The position numbers and the translations under genes were made by a program. This document shows, piece after piece, positions 32,314 through 41,873 of a stretch of 64,000 bases of DNA. The notes under the pieces are model-generated. The model was not told the origin of the DNA. It searched no databases and worked only from the letters and a program-made list of their open reading frames with translations. This DNA comes from CAYHVK01 sp964360255 (GTDB lineage: Bacteria > Bdellovibrionota > Bdellovibrionia > Bdellovibrionales > UBA1609). Location: positions 1 through 64,000 of the forward strand of contig CAYHVK010000001.1 in NCBI GenBank assembly GCA_964360255.1. Reading direction: 5' to 3'. The number at the start of each line of letters is the position of its first letter. Position 1 is the stretch's first letter.

Positions 32314-35094
32314 CTACTTTACGCTCTGTGCAGCTGGAATTCTGTCGATATACTTTTTGTATGAATCTGACCATTCTGCCTGTTTCATTTTTTCTTGTGC
32401 TAATTTCTTATAGAATTGACCCTTATCTTCACTGAGGCCTGACCACAATTTCTCTGCACCTTTAACATCGCCTTCATCAAATAGAATTTGACCGGCTTTA
32501 AAACGCACTGAGCTCATGGGTCTTTGATTTTCAAATTGATCTAATAAATTTACGAGCGTCTCTACCGCCGCCACTTTCTGACCTCGCTGAAGTTGAAGCT
32601 GTGCTTTAGCTTCTAGAGTCGATGCCAACATGCCGCCAGAGAGTTTCTTTTCTTGGTTAATTTTCTCTAGTTTAGAGATGTAATCCTCAGCTTCGTTCAG
32701 TTGTCCTTTTTTAAGACTCAAATCAGTTAAAGAAAGGTAAGGCTGAGCCAATAATTCTGGCTGGCCTTTAAAGGTAGAAACTAAGTCTTTAAAATAACCA
32801 ATAGCTTGATCGAAATTACCCACTTGCACGGCCACCTGGGCCCCGATCTGAGTTTTTTCAACTTCTTCTTCTTCTCTAAGACCGGTTTTAACCTTTTGTA
32901 GGTTTGAGATCGCATCCTGGTAATGGCGCTCCTGCAAAGAGACGGCTGCCAAGCGTAGATTGATCTGGCTTAAGTTCGGAAGATTTTCATAAACTTTTCT
33001 TTTCTTCTCTTCAGTCGTGCCCTGAATCGCACTTAATTTATTTCTTAAACCCTCGTAACCTTTTCTAGCATCACTATAAACTCCGGACTTCTCGTAAGAA
33101 AGCGCCCGATAATAAGGAATATCAATACGATCAGAATTTTTTAGCCAAGTGTTGGCAAACTTACCGTATATGTTCATCGACTTCATAAAGTCGCCGGTCT
33201 CGAGATCTTTTTTCATAATATCTGAAATATTACGTAAGATACGGCTTCTGAAAACAGGCTGACTCGATGTTGTTGGATGAGCCTGGTAATAATCTACCAA
33301 CTTCTTTAACGACTCTGGGTTCTCACCCCGACGCGAAAGACCATCACTAATTGTAAGTGTGGCGAACTCATCCATGCGCGGAAGTTTTGAATTCACGGCA
33401 ATAGCTTCAATTTCTTTTTGTGCCTTATCCTTTTCTTTGGCTTTCATGCCCTTAAAAGCCTGAGCGAGCATACGGATTCTTGAAACTTCTGAGCCTTGCG
33501 ACTGCGGAAATCTGAAGTAACCCTCAATAAAAGCGCCCGTCACACGTTGCTGATCGGCTCCTAAAATTTGCAAAAGTTCACCGATACGTGCCAAGGCAAA
33601 ACCGCCGTGGTTATGGCTCGGAAAGTTTTTTAGGTATTCAACAAAGCTAGTCAAACTATTCTTGTAAGCGCCTTGCCAGAATTGCGATTCACTTAAGTTG
33701 TACTGAGCATTGGGCAAAACTTTTTGCCAAGCTGGATATTTTTTAAGAGCCTCTGCATACTGTTGCTCGGCCTTTTTGTATTGACCTTGACCGAAGAAAA
33801 CATCGCCCCGACGGTAAGCAGCTTCAGCCAATGAATTCGTATCTTTCGAGTTCTTCTCGATTTGAGCGTAAGTTTTTAATGCGTCTTCTGGTTTATAGAG
33901 GCTGTTATAGGCTTCAGCGACACCAAACAGCACGTGATCTCTTTCATTAGACTGCGGATACTTTTGTAAATAGCGTTCAAAATGCTGAAGTGCTTCTGTT
34001 CCGTCATTTCTATGTAGAGCCGACTGACCCAAAAGTAAAAGATTGCGCTCGCTCAGAACTGACTCTGGATACTTCTCAATCAAATAACGATATTCGCTAC
34101 GAAACTGTTCGTAAGACTTCAAATCACCTTTATCCAGATATTCATATACTTTTGATTCTGCAAACATATTGCGCATCAATTCATCATACTTACTGTCTGG
34201 GTATTGCTTCTGGAAGTAGTTGTAAGTTTCAGCAAACGAACCCCATTTTTTATCCTGAAACATTTTGATGGTAAAACGGGCTTCTTTATTCTCTTTCTCA
34301 TCTGTAGGCTGAACCTCATAAATCGGGGGTTGGCCCATCATTTCAATAAAGCGATCACTTGGTATCTTAAGCATCGGAAACTTAATGTAGATATTTTGCT
34401 GACTCGAAATAATAGCTTCCTCTTTAATTTCGTAGTCCTTCATTAAGAAACGCTCATAATTCGGATCTGAACCATCGAACACGCCCACACCCGGGTATTT
34501 GGATTCTTTTGCGCTCGCGGTCGCAACCAAAGCATCAGGATCAGTTCCGACAAGCAATTCGTCACCTGCTGGTTTGCGACCATCTTTACTAATTTTTGTG
34601 TACTCACTGCGTGAGCCTTTAGCTGGAGTCTTTTGTGCACCTGGCTTTGCCGGCGCAAGCTTCACTGCATCTTTGGCCGCTTGAGCTGCAATATCTTCTT
34701 TTGTTTTTTTATAAAAATCGATAACGAGGTGAGAAGGCTCATCCGTTTGGTAATCGAAAGTTTCAACGTCTTTATCAGCCAAGACGAAAGTCACGGCGTA
34801 CTTGCCGTCTGGAGCATTTTTGTCGATTTGAACTTCTTTAACGAAAGAACAAGACCACGACCGAAGTCTTGTCTCAGTAACTTGATCAAAGGCTGGGAGA
34901 GTAAACGTAAGTTTGTCGCCATTTTTGACAGGATCGTCATAGTTCCACTCAGTGCGACCACTGAACTCAAGATGCGTTGCATCTCCAACTCTAGATATTT
35001 GGCCTGCTGTCATTTGGGCGTGAGTCTGGTTAGTAAATGTAAAAACCAGTCCGAAGACTATGAAAAATAAATTTATATGACTCACTCTTATCAA
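32314..35094 (-). CDS. large secreted TPR protein of the flagellar operon
   Basis: 926 residues with a signal peptide (NLFFIVFGLVFTFTNQTHA). An N-terminal beta-sandwich resembling AMIN domains (THLEFSGRTEWNYDD, KLTFTLPAF, SHLVIDFYKK) is followed by about 650 residues of tetratricopeptide-like helical repeats (ALQHFERYLQKYPQSNERD, YKKAEQQYAEALKKYPAWQ). Periplasmic scaffold, perhaps for flagellar envelope passage or rotor/stator anchoring; this role is inferred from its position as first gene of the flagellar operon, 8 nt before the sigma-54 activator. Confidence 0.85.
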   Translation of the reverse strand: MIRVSHINLFFIVFGLVFTFTNQTHAQMTAGQISRVGDATHLEFSGRTEWNYDDPVKNGDKLTFTLPAFDQVTETRLRSWSCSFVKEVQIDKNAPDGKYAVTFVLADKDVETFDYQTDEPSHLVIDFYKKTKEDIAAQAAKDAVKLAPAKPGAQKTPAKGSRSEYTKISKDGRKPAGDELLVGTDPDALVATASAKESKYPGVGVFDGSDPNYERFLMKDYEIKEEAIISSQQNIYIKFPMLKIPSDRFIEMMGQPPIYEVQPTDEKENKEARFTIKMFQDKKWGSFAETYNYFQKQYPDSKYDELMRNMFAESKVYEYLDKGDLKSYEQFRSEYRYLIEKYPESVLSERNLLLLGQSALHRNDGTEALQHFERYLQKYPQSNERDHVLFGVAEAYNSLYKPEDALKTYAQIEKNSKDTNSLAEAAYRRGDVFFGQGQYKKAEQQYAEALKKYPAWQKVLPNAQYNLSESQFWQGAYKNSLTSFVEYLKNFPSHNHGGFALARIGELLQILGADQQRVTGAFIEGYFRFPQSQGSEVSRIRMLAQAFKGMKAKEKDKAQKEIEAIAVNSKLPRMDEFATLTISDGLSRRGENPESLKKLVDYYQAHPTTSSQPVFRSRILRNISDIMKKDLETGDFMKSMNIYGKFANTWLKNSDRIDIPYYRALSYEKSGVYSDARKGYEGLRNKLSAIQGTTEEKKRKVYENLPNLSQINLRLAAVSLQERHYQDAISNLQKVKTGLREEEEVEKTQIGAQVAVQVGNFDQAIGYFKDLVSTFKGQPELLAQPYLSLTDLSLKKGQLNEAEDYISKLEKINQEKKLSGGMLASTLEAKAQLQLQRGQKVAAVETLVNLLDQFENQRPMSSVRFKAGQILFDEGDVKGAEKLWSGLSEDKGQFYKKLAQEKMKQAEWSDSYKKYIDRIPAAQSVK

Positions 35095-35195
35095 CCCCTC
35101 GCCAAGTCTATGTTCCGTACAGAATTAGAAAGCATTTTAGATGCCAACGAGATTTCATATACTTTCACCCAGGAAAAAATAGATTAAAATTCGAC

Positions 35196-35235
35196 TTAGG
35201 TCTCTTCCTTCACAAGAGTGAAAAAAATCACCTAA
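35196..35235. promoter_or_regulatory. nested inverted repeat in a divergent promoter region
   Basis: TTAGGT (35196-35201) and ACCTAA (35230-35235) enclose the hairpin TTCAC-AAGA-GTGAA (35209-35222) in the 210-nt gap between the divergent flagellar TPR gene and the Mla-type lipoprotein gene. It could be an operator or a terminator (A-run right after the stem). No -10/-35 was assigned with confidence. Confidence 0.35.
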
Positions 35236-35304
35236 ATCATGAATTTTATTTTGAATTTCTACCGATAAATGATTTGCAGCATAGATTTGGGAACGACGAA
35301 AAAT

Positions 35305-35820
35305 ATGACAACGAAAAACTGGTTTTACCTCACAAGATTTATTTCAGCATTTTTTTTAGCGATTTCGATCACCGCTTGCGTCTCTGTGAACATCGGCGAC
35401 TCAGGTCAATCTCAGAAAAGCACAACTGTGCAATTTAAAGCTCCCGCTGCGCCTTTCGTAGTTTTCAAAACCGATTTTGTCGACAGCGCTTTTAAGAATC
35501 CACGCAACGGAAATTCGATTTCATTTTTAAGCGAATGCAACTCGGCCGCCGACCCTTCTCTCGACACCATTCACAAGGGTTTGATTTCTTCCATCGACCG
35601 AGCCGAATCGATCAGTAAAAAGATTTACCAGTACAACAATCGTGAAGCTTTACGCTCGACAGTTTCAGGTTACGTCGATGGGGTCCAATCGAAGTTTGAT
35701 CTGCTGGTTTTCAAGAAGAACAATTGCACTTACATCTTGTCTTACGTCGCCACAGAAAAGAATTTTTCTGAAAACTTAAGCGTATTTGAAACCTTCACCG
35801 AAAACTTCGTGGTGCCATGA
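35305..35820 (+). CDS. lipoprotein linked to the Mla transporter
   Basis: 171 residues from the ATG at 35305 (an upstream ATG at 35269 would add 12 non-signal residues). Type II signal peptide with lipobox SITAC and C25. The mature domain (about 145 residues) has FKAPAAPFVVFKTDFVDSAF and CTYILSYVATEKNFSENLSVFETFTENFV, a mixed alpha/beta pattern without a recognised family. Its stop overlaps mlaE by ATGA, and mlaC is absent. It may replace MlaC or MlaA as the lipid shuttle partner; that is inference. Confidence 0.75.
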   Translation: MTTKNWFYLTRFISAFFLAISITACVSVNIGDSGQSQKSTTVQFKAPAAPFVVFKTDFVDSAFKNPRNGNSISFLSECNSAADPSLDTIHKGLISSIDRAESISKKIYQYNNREALRSTVSGYVDGVQSKFDLLVFKKNNCTYILSYVATEKNFSENLSVFETFTENFVVP

Positions 35821-36572
35821 AAAAACTCAGAGAAATTCTCGAATTTTTAGGCGGTACGGCTCAGCTCACAGGCGAAATTTTCGCACAGCTGGTGACTCGC
35901 CCCTTTTATTTCAGACTTTTTCTCGACCAGCTTTATCAAGTGGGTATTAAATCTTTTCCCCTCGTTTTTATCGTCGCGGCCAGCGTTGGTATGGTCATGG
36001 CCCTGCAATTTGGTGTAGGTCTAGAAAAGTTTGGCGGTAAGCTTTACGTTCCAAAAATCGTCTCCCTCTCAATCGTTCGTGAACTCGGGCCGGTCTTTGC
36101 CAGCCTGATGGTCGCTTCGCGCATTGGCGCCGGCTTCACGTCTGAAATCGGCTCGATGACAGTGACTCAGCAGATCGATGCCATTCGCGCGCTCGGGACT
36201 TCTCCGATCAAGCGCATTGTGATTCCCCGTGTTCTGGCCTGCCTCGTTGGGCTACCGGTTCTTTGTATTTTTGCAAACACTATTGGCGTCCTTGGCGGAC
36301 TGATTGTTGGCCAAAGCGACCTCAGCCTCGACCCCCAATTCTATTATCAAAAAATTGTAACGACTCTGACGATCACAGATTACATGTCAGGATTACTTAA
36401 AACTCCTTTCTTTGCTCTTTTCATTGGTATTCCATCTTGTTACTTCGGACTCACATCAGGTGGCGGTACGGCGGGAGTCGGCCAAAGTACAACTCGCGCC
36501 GTTGTAACATCGTGTATTCTTATTCTCATAGGTGATTACTTTTTAACTAAACTGTTTCTGGTGTTCGAATGA
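35817..36572 (+). CDS. mlaE: MlaE-type ABC transporter permease
   Basis: 251 residues, five or six membrane helices. The family motif ELGPVFASLMVASRIGAGFTSEIGSMTVTQQIDAI (given as seen, in two parts around the EIG motif) and SPIKRIVIPRVLACLVGLP are clear. It moves phospholipids between the inner and outer membrane with MlaF and MlaD. Overlaps mlaF by 4 nt. Confidence 0.95.
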   Translation: MKKLREILEFLGGTAQLTGEIFAQLVTRPFYFRLFLDQLYQVGIKSFPLVFIVAASVGMVMALQFGVGLEKFGGKLYVPKIVSLSIVRELGPVFASLMVASRIGAGFTSEIGSMTVTQQIDAIRALGTSPIKRIVIPRVLACLVGLPVLCIFANTIGVLGGLIVGQSDLSLDPQFYYQKIVTTLTITDYMSGLLKTPFFALFIGIPSCYFGLTSGGGTAGVGQSTTRAVVTSCILILIGDYFLTKLFLVFE

Positions 36573-37309
36573 AGCCAGTGATCAAAGTTGATAACTTTAA
36601 AAAGAGCTTCGGAGATAAAGTCATTCATAGTGGCGTGAGCTTTGAAGTTTTCAAAGGTGAATGTATCGGGCTTGTCGGAGGCAGTGGCGCCGGCAAATCA
36701 GTTTTCTTACGCAGCCTTATTGGGCTTGAAAAACCAGATTCGGGTCACGTTCTTTTTAAAGATCAAGAGATCTCAACTTTAAAAGAAAATGAACTTGTCG
36801 AAGTTCGTAAAAAAATCGCTTATATCTTTCAGGGCGGCGCACTCTTCGATTCAATGACGGTTTACGAAAACCTCGCCTACCCTTTACGTGAACACACAAA
36901 GTTCACTGAGCATGAGATTTCTAAAAAAGTTCACTCACTGCTAGCCGACTTTGGTCTTTCACATACCCCAGAGCTTTTACCGTCTGAACTTTCTGGTGGT
37001 ATGCAAAAGCGTATTGGCTTGGCTCGGGGAATTATTTTAGAGCCCGAAGTGATTCTCTATGATGAGCCAACTGCAGGCCTTGACCCCTCGAATACTAAAA
37101 ACATTCAATCGTTGATTCTCAGATCAAAGAAAAAAGGCGTCACTTCTATTTTAGTAACTCACGATATGCCAACAGCTTTTGCCGTTTGTGATCGGATCTG
37201 TCTTTTGAAAAAAGGCAAAATCGTCGCGACCGGTACAATTAAAGAACTTGAAAATGTAAAAGAAGGTCCAATAGCCGATTACGTTCACGGCGAAGAAGAG
37301 GTTTTATGA
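36569..37309 (+). CDS. mlaF: MlaF-type ABC transporter ATPase
   Basis: 246 residues. Walker A GGSGAGKS, Q-loop YIFQGGALFDSM, signature LSGGMQKRIGLARGI, Walker B VILYDEPTAGLDP, and H-loop LVTHDMPTAF. It powers the MlaE permease. Overlaps mlaD by 4 nt (ATGA). Confidence 0.96.
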   Translation: MKPVIKVDNFKKSFGDKVIHSGVSFEVFKGECIGLVGGSGAGKSVFLRSLIGLEKPDSGHVLFKDQEISTLKENELVEVRKKIAYIFQGGALFDSMTVYENLAYPLREHTKFTEHEISKKVHSLLADFGLSHTPELLPSELSGGMQKRIGLARGIILEPEVILYDEPTAGLDPSNTKNIQSLILRSKKKGVTSILVTHDMPTAFAVCDRICLLKKGKIVATGTIKELENVKEGPIADYVHGEEEVL

Positions 37310-38085
37310 GTAAGCTAGGTTTTAACAAGACATTTAAGATCGGAATTTTCGTTGCCCTCGGAATTGTTTTCTTGTGCATCTCGATTCTTGAGCTCGGCGG
37401 CCGAAACTTTCTCACTAAGACTTCAACTTTCTATATCGAGTTTACGCAAGCCCAAGGTTTAGCCGAAGGCTCAGTGGTTTCTATGGCTGGCTTACCCATT
37501 GGTAATATCAAAGAGATTCGTATTGCCGATAAACGCAATGTTGTTGTGGCCACAATTCTTGTTCAATCTGAGTATATGCCAAGAATCACCAATGAATCTG
37601 AAATCGAAGTTCGCACGCAAGGAGCTTTAGGGGACAAATATATTTATATTTCTCCGGCTTTGACAGGTGACCCTATTATAGAGGGTGTGACACTTGTGTC
37701 GGCCGCAAAACCAGACTTACTCGATATGCTCTCGTCACAAACCTCTCAGGTTGGGGGCTCTGCTGTTGATTTATTAAAAGAACTCAAAGAGCTTTTAAAA
37801 GAAATGAATACAGATCACCGCATGGGTCGCTTGATGGAAAACCTTGCCTCTACAACTAAGAATTTGAATGAAATTACCTCTGATAAACAGTTGCGAGACT
37901 CATTTATATCTTTAAATAATATTTTGAAAAAGGTAGATCGCGGTGAAGGCACTCTGGGCGCCTTAATTAACGATTCAGCTCTACACGATAAGCTGATGGG
38001 CTTTATGGGGGCCACTCCCCGCAACCAATATCTAAAGCCATTGATTCGCGAAAGCATTAAAGGCAGCGAGCAGAGTGCTCGGTAA
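37306..38085 (+). CDS. mlaD: MlaD-type MCE-domain protein
   Basis: 259 residues. N-terminal membrane helix (IGIFVALGIVFLCISILEL), a single MCE domain (FTQAQGLAEGSVVSMAGLPIGNIKEI, about 45-145) and a helical C-terminal tail (SSQTSQVGGSAVDLLKELKELLK). It forms the hexameric lipid tunnel of the transporter in the periplasm. The following 161-nt gap contains no assigned feature. Confidence 0.92.
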   Translation: MSKLGFNKTFKIGIFVALGIVFLCISILELGGRNFLTKTSTFYIEFTQAQGLAEGSVVSMAGLPIGNIKEIRIADKRNVVVATILVQSEYMPRITNESEIEVRTQGALGDKYIYISPALTGDPIIEGVTLVSAAKPDLLDMLSSQTSQVGGSAVDLLKELKELLKEMNTDHRMGRLMENLASTTKNLNEITSDKQLRDSFISLNNILKKVDRGEGTLGALINDSALHDKLMGFMGATPRNQYLKPLIRESIKGSEQSAR

Positions 38086-38246
38086 GTGTTGCTCAGCTCC
38101 TAAGAGGTGACCAAATTTTGTACACTCCTGTCGTTTCTTCACTCTTACAGAATCCAAATTAATCCATGACGATAAACGTGTTATAAAGATGACGTACACA
38201 GCGAGTCCTCTACAATTCCATTGACTCGCCTACTCAAGGAGTCCCT

Positions 38247-38576
38247 ATGAAAAACATGATTCTTGTAACTCTCTTAACATTATCAGTCGCACCTTCTTTT
38301 GCTGCCACTGCCATCTATACATGTGGTGAACTCGCCATTTCTGATAACTGCGATGTTGATGTATGCCGAGTTTCACTTCAAACTGGCACTGCAGAAAAGC
38401 CATTTTATATTACGGTTGGCGAATTAAATGGCACGAGCTTAAGACATGATTATGGAGTCGATAGCCTTGGTCTGTTTGAACTTGAGGGCCAAGAAATCTG
38501 CGTGGCTGGTAACGTTCTCGGTGGAGAATTTATTCCGCAGGCAACAATCGTTGAAGATACAGGTCTTAAACTCTAA
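38247..38576 (+). CDS. small secreted protein
   Basis: 109 residues with AAGGAG ribosome site. Signal peptide MKNMILVTLLTLSVAPSFA, then YTCGELAISDNCDVDVC with closely spaced cysteines that may form disulfides, and a beta-rich remainder (FYITVGELNG, GLFELEGQEICVAGNVLGG). No family recognised. Its 3' end overlaps the convergent DciA-like gene by 4 nt. Confidence 0.75.
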   Translation: MKNMILVTLLTLSVAPSFAATAIYTCGELAISDNCDVDVCRVSLQTGTAEKPFYITVGELNGTSLRHDYGVDSLGLFELEGQEICVAGNVLGGEFIPQATIVEDTGLKL

Positions 38577-38992
38577 TCTTGATTCTCATCGCTTTCTGAC
38601 GGCGGCTTCATCAGCGGCCCCAGAAAGTCTCGCATCTCTTGCGAGGCATCGGCTAATTGAGGGACAGTTCGGCGGTCGAGAGTTAATCGAATCGCTTTCA
38701 CCCAACGACTCCCGCAGAATTGATTGATACGGCCTTGAAGGGCCTCGAGCATAAATAGCATCTCTTGCATACGAGGTGCACTTTTGACCCAGATATAAAG
38801 CGTCCCTTTTAAATACCCTACAGGTAACGTAGATTTACCGATCTCTTCGCCCACGACTTCAGGCCAAGCATTCCAAACTTTCCAACGTATAAATTGCTCA
38901 GTTAACGGCGACTTGCGGTTTTGCAAGAGAGACTGTAGAACGTCGGCGGACGTCATGAGGTGGCTTTTACGGCCTTTTTTCGGGTCACCCAT
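38573..38992 (-). CDS. DciA/DUF721-like protein
   Basis: 139 residues. The DUF721 pattern is present: an N-terminal helix (SADVLQSLLQNR), then VWNAWPEVVGEEIGKSTLPVGYLKGTLYIWVKSAPRMQEM (given in parts), a beta-alpha KH-like fold. DciA loads the replicative helicase DnaB in bacteria without DnaC. Divergent from trmFO (55 nt). Confidence 0.8.
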   Translation of the reverse strand: MGDPKKGRKSHLMTSADVLQSLLQNRKSPLTEQFIRWKVWNAWPEVVGEEIGKSTLPVGYLKGTLYIWVKSAPRMQEMLFMLEALQGRINQFCGSRWVKAIRLTLDRRTVPQLADASQEMRDFLGPLMKPPSESDENQD

Positions 38993-39047
38993 GCTGAGAC
39001 TATATAAGGCTCAAAGCCTTTAAACAACCGCCCAAGGGATTTTGGTA

Positions 39048-40439
39048 ATGACTTCAGAATCAGCGCAGCAACTAGCGAAAAACACTCCGATTAGTATCGT
39101 GGGTGGCGGGCTGGCGGGCTCTGAGTGCGCTTGGCAGTTGGCCGAACGCGGCCATAAAGTTGTGCTTTATGAAATGCGCGGCTCTGAAGCCGGTCACACG
39201 ACGCCCGCTCACCGCTCGAATAATTTAGCGGAGCTGGTCTGCTCAAATTCTTTTGGTAGCCAAACTGATTACTCAGCCCCTGGACAACTGAAGTGGGAAG
39301 CCGAACAAATGGGCTCGCTGATCTTAAAGGCCGCTCGTGAATCGACAATTCCTGCCGGAATGGCTTTAGGAGTTGATCGCGAAGTTTTTGGCCGAGCCGT
39401 TACAACAGCTATTCAAAATCATCCCAACATTGAAGTGCGCCGCGAACTCATCACTGATATTGCACAAGTACCTCGCCCCACTGTGATTGCAACTGGCCCG
39501 CTAACAAATGAGCTTCTCGCAAAATCTCTCGTTGATCATCTTTCGTACGGTGAGGTGGAGCGTGAGTTTCTTTATTTCTTCGATGCCATCGCTCCAATTA
39601 TCGACACCGATTCGATCAATATGGATATTGCTTATCGCGCCGATCGTGGCGGTACTGGCGGCGATTACATCAACTGCCCCATGGATAAAGAAACTTATTT
39701 TAAATTTATCGACGCCATCAAAGCTGCGCGCAAAATTGAACCGAAAGAATTCGAAAAAGATACACCGTATTTTGAAGGCTGCATGCCTATTGAAGCCATG
39801 GTTGAAAGAGGACCACTCACTCCTCGCTTCGGCCCTATGTCAGCGAATGGCTTAGATAATCCTCATACAAATACCAAACCGTTTGCGGTGGTCCAGCTCA
39901 GGCAAGAAAATCAAGAGGGCACGGCTTACAACATGGTCGGCTTTCAAACTAAAATGGCTTACGGCGATCAAAAAGAAGTTTTCAAAATGATTCCCGGCCT
40001 TGAAGACGCAGAGTTTTTAAAACTCGGCAGCATTCACCGCAACATGTACATTCACTCTCCGAGAAAATTAACGAAAGAGCTTTCAAGCTATCGCGACAGG
40101 CAATTATTTTTTGCCGGACAAATTACAGGAGTTGAAGGCTATTTCGATTCGACTTGTATTGGGTTGATGGTGGCACTTCTCGTGGATGATCAGGTCAACG
40201 GACGCGAGTATAACTTTCCGCCACGACATTCAGCGCTAGGCTCTCTTCATAATGCCATCACTGAATATAAAGAACATTTTCAGCCGACGAATATCAATTT
40301 CAGTCTCTTCCCGGCTGTTGATTTAAAAGTGGGAAAGCATGAGTTGCGTTTGGCGAAACGCAATAAGCACCTAGAACTCGCTAAAGAAGCTTTCACTCCT
40401 TGGTGGAAGGCTCGCGCGAAAATAATATCTGGTGAATAA
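39048..40439 (+). CDS. trmFO: methylenetetrahydrofolate-tRNA uracil-54 methyltransferase
   Basis: 463 residues from the ATG at 39048 (AAGGGA 8 nt upstream; a TTG at 39042 is too close to the ribosome site). FAD-binding IVGGGLAGSECAWQLAERG at the N-terminus, the family string NNLAELVCSNSFGSQT, and the flavin/methylene motif ITGVEGYFDSTCIGLMVAL. It makes m5U54 in tRNA using methylene-tetrahydrofolate and FADH2, the alternative to SAM-dependent TrmA. Confidence 0.96.
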   Translation: MTSESAQQLAKNTPISIVGGGLAGSECAWQLAERGHKVVLYEMRGSEAGHTTPAHRSNNLAELVCSNSFGSQTDYSAPGQLKWEAEQMGSLILKAARESTIPAGMALGVDREVFGRAVTTAIQNHPNIEVRRELITDIAQVPRPTVIATGPLTNELLAKSLVDHLSYGEVEREFLYFFDAIAPIIDTDSINMDIAYRADRGGTGGDYINCPMDKETYFKFIDAIKAARKIEPKEFEKDTPYFEGCMPIEAMVERGPLTPRFGPMSANGLDNPHTNTKPFAVVQLRQENQEGTAYNMVGFQTKMAYGDQKEVFKMIPGLEDAEFLKLGSIHRNMYIHSPRKLTKELSSYRDRQLFFAGQITGVEGYFDSTCIGLMVALLVDDQVNGREYNFPPRHSALGSLHNAITEYKEHFQPTNINFSLFPAVDLKVGKHELRLAKRNKHLELAKEAFTPWWKARAKIISGE

Positions 40440-40763
40440 TTAAATTTTAATGATCCAAGCCAGTACGGCCACCGCTACAGATAAGCTGCTGACAAACAGA
40501 ACCCCAAGACGACTTGTTGTTCTAAACTCAGATTCAAGAATCTTTTTATCGATACGTGATTCAAAAATGGAAAATTTATTCTCGTAACTCTGCTCAAAAT
40601 TAGAGAATCGATTCTCAATTTGCTCTTTAAATACTGCGAAATCAGCTTTTGTTACCAAGTCGCCCTCTATAGCGTCTAAAACCATTTGAACTTGCGCCTC
40701 TGCTTGATTTCTTTCAAAACCTGCGGCCTCTAGATTTTTAATATACTTCATTGCATTCGACAT
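40440..40763 (-). CDS. DUF1640-like coiled-coil protein with C-terminal helix
   Basis: 107 residues from the ATG at 40763 (AGGAG 8 nt upstream; an upstream start at 40808 is less likely). Helical EAAGFERNQAEAQVQMVLDAI, then the coiled coil VFKEQIENRFSNFEQSYENKF, and one C-terminal membrane helix (LGVLFVSSLSVAVAVLAWII). The CCDC90/DUF1640 group has this pattern. Function unknown. Confidence 0.75.
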   Translation of the reverse strand: MSNAMKYIKNLEAAGFERNQAEAQVQMVLDAIEGDLVTKADFAVFKEQIENRFSNFEQSYENKFSIFESRIDKKILESEFRTTSRLGVLFVSSLSVAVAVLAWIIKI

Positions 40764-40951
40764 CGCCAGACTCCTGATCAATTTTTTTCTGATCAAGATG
40801 AATTGCAATTATGAGACACACTCTTATAAGCATTTTACGTAGAAAAGGCCCGTCGGAGGCGAAAATACCGGACACCATGGATATCGGACCGTACATATTA
40901 AGCCTGAATAAAGATTTGGTGTTAGGCACATATTCTGCAATGAAATAAGGC

Positions 40952-41860
40952 ATGATCTTTAAGTCCATTTTGACCCTCATTTTAAGTGTATTAACTGTCT
41001 ATGGTATAGACACATTTGCGGATAACGGCCTCCTAGATAAAGCATCTAAAGATTTGAATGCTTATATTAAAGCAAATGCATCTTCACTCGATGTTTCAAA
41101 ATTGTTATCTAGTCGCGTCGTCTATTTTGGAGAGACTCATTCAGAGCCTATCAGTAAAAAATTTTTAATGTCCGAAATGGCTAATCTCAAAAAAAATGGT
41201 TTTACACATCTGGCTTTGGAAATGTTCGATATAACTGCGCAAGATCTATTGAGCAGATATGAAAATGGACAAGCAACAGACGAAGAAATATTAGATTACC
41301 TGAAAGACAACTGGGGGCATATACCTTCATTTTATATGCGCCTGTTACAATCAGCAAAAACGAATGGATTCCATCTGATAGCGATAGATTATCGTAAAGA
41401 AAAGGTTTTTGAAATTGAAATGAGAGATCAGACCATGGCGCAACAAATAGCTAATATTATAACTGAGAATTCATTCAATAAAGTTATTGTTCTTATTGGA
41501 GGTGCTCATATAAATTCATTCGGTGATTCAATGACGTTTTTTCAGCCCGCTATACTAAAGAACATTTTGGGCATTGATGCCGTTACCTACCGCATAGAGC
41601 CTAAATATTGGTTGTTCGAAAGTTGCTCGTTAAAGCCGGGTACCTATGGAGACATTTCTAAAATGGAGAGAAACAATCCTAATTTATTGTGCACAAAAAC
41701 ATACGCAGAGAATCAGTCTCCAATTAGGAGTGTTCTTGTGGACCGGATTTCATCAGAGAATATATTTCTTAAAACAGCTAGAGACATATCTGGATTTGAT
41801 GGGCTTATTTTTGTGGATCAATTTGATGAAAAAATTATTGATCCTCTCATTAGATATTAA
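40952..41860 (+). CDS. ChaN/Tiki-superfamily protein, exported
   Basis: 302 residues with a signal peptide (MIFKSILTLILSVLTVYGIDTFA). The GExH motif (VVYFGETHSEPISKK) and the second conserved segment KVIVLIGGAHINSFGD mark the ChaN/TraB/Tiki (erythromycin-esterase-like) superfamily, which includes haem-binding lipoproteins and metalloproteases. No lipobox is present. The gene is visibly A/T-richer than its neighbours coaE and trmFO, suggesting recent acquisition. Converges on coaE 13 nt away. Confidence 0.7.
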   Translation: MIFKSILTLILSVLTVYGIDTFADNGLLDKASKDLNAYIKANASSLDVSKLLSSRVVYFGETHSEPISKKFLMSEMANLKKNGFTHLALEMFDITAQDLLSRYENGQATDEEILDYLKDNWGHIPSFYMRLLQSAKTNGFHLIAIDYRKEKVFEIEMRDQTMAQQIANIITENSFNKVIVLIGGAHINSFGDSMTFFQPAILKNILGIDAVTYRIEPKYWLFESCSLKPGTYGDISKMERNNPNLLCTKTYAENQSPIRSVLVDRISSENIFLKTARDISGFDGLIFVDQFDEKIIDPLIRY

Positions 41861-41873
41861 CTAGAAAGCAGAC

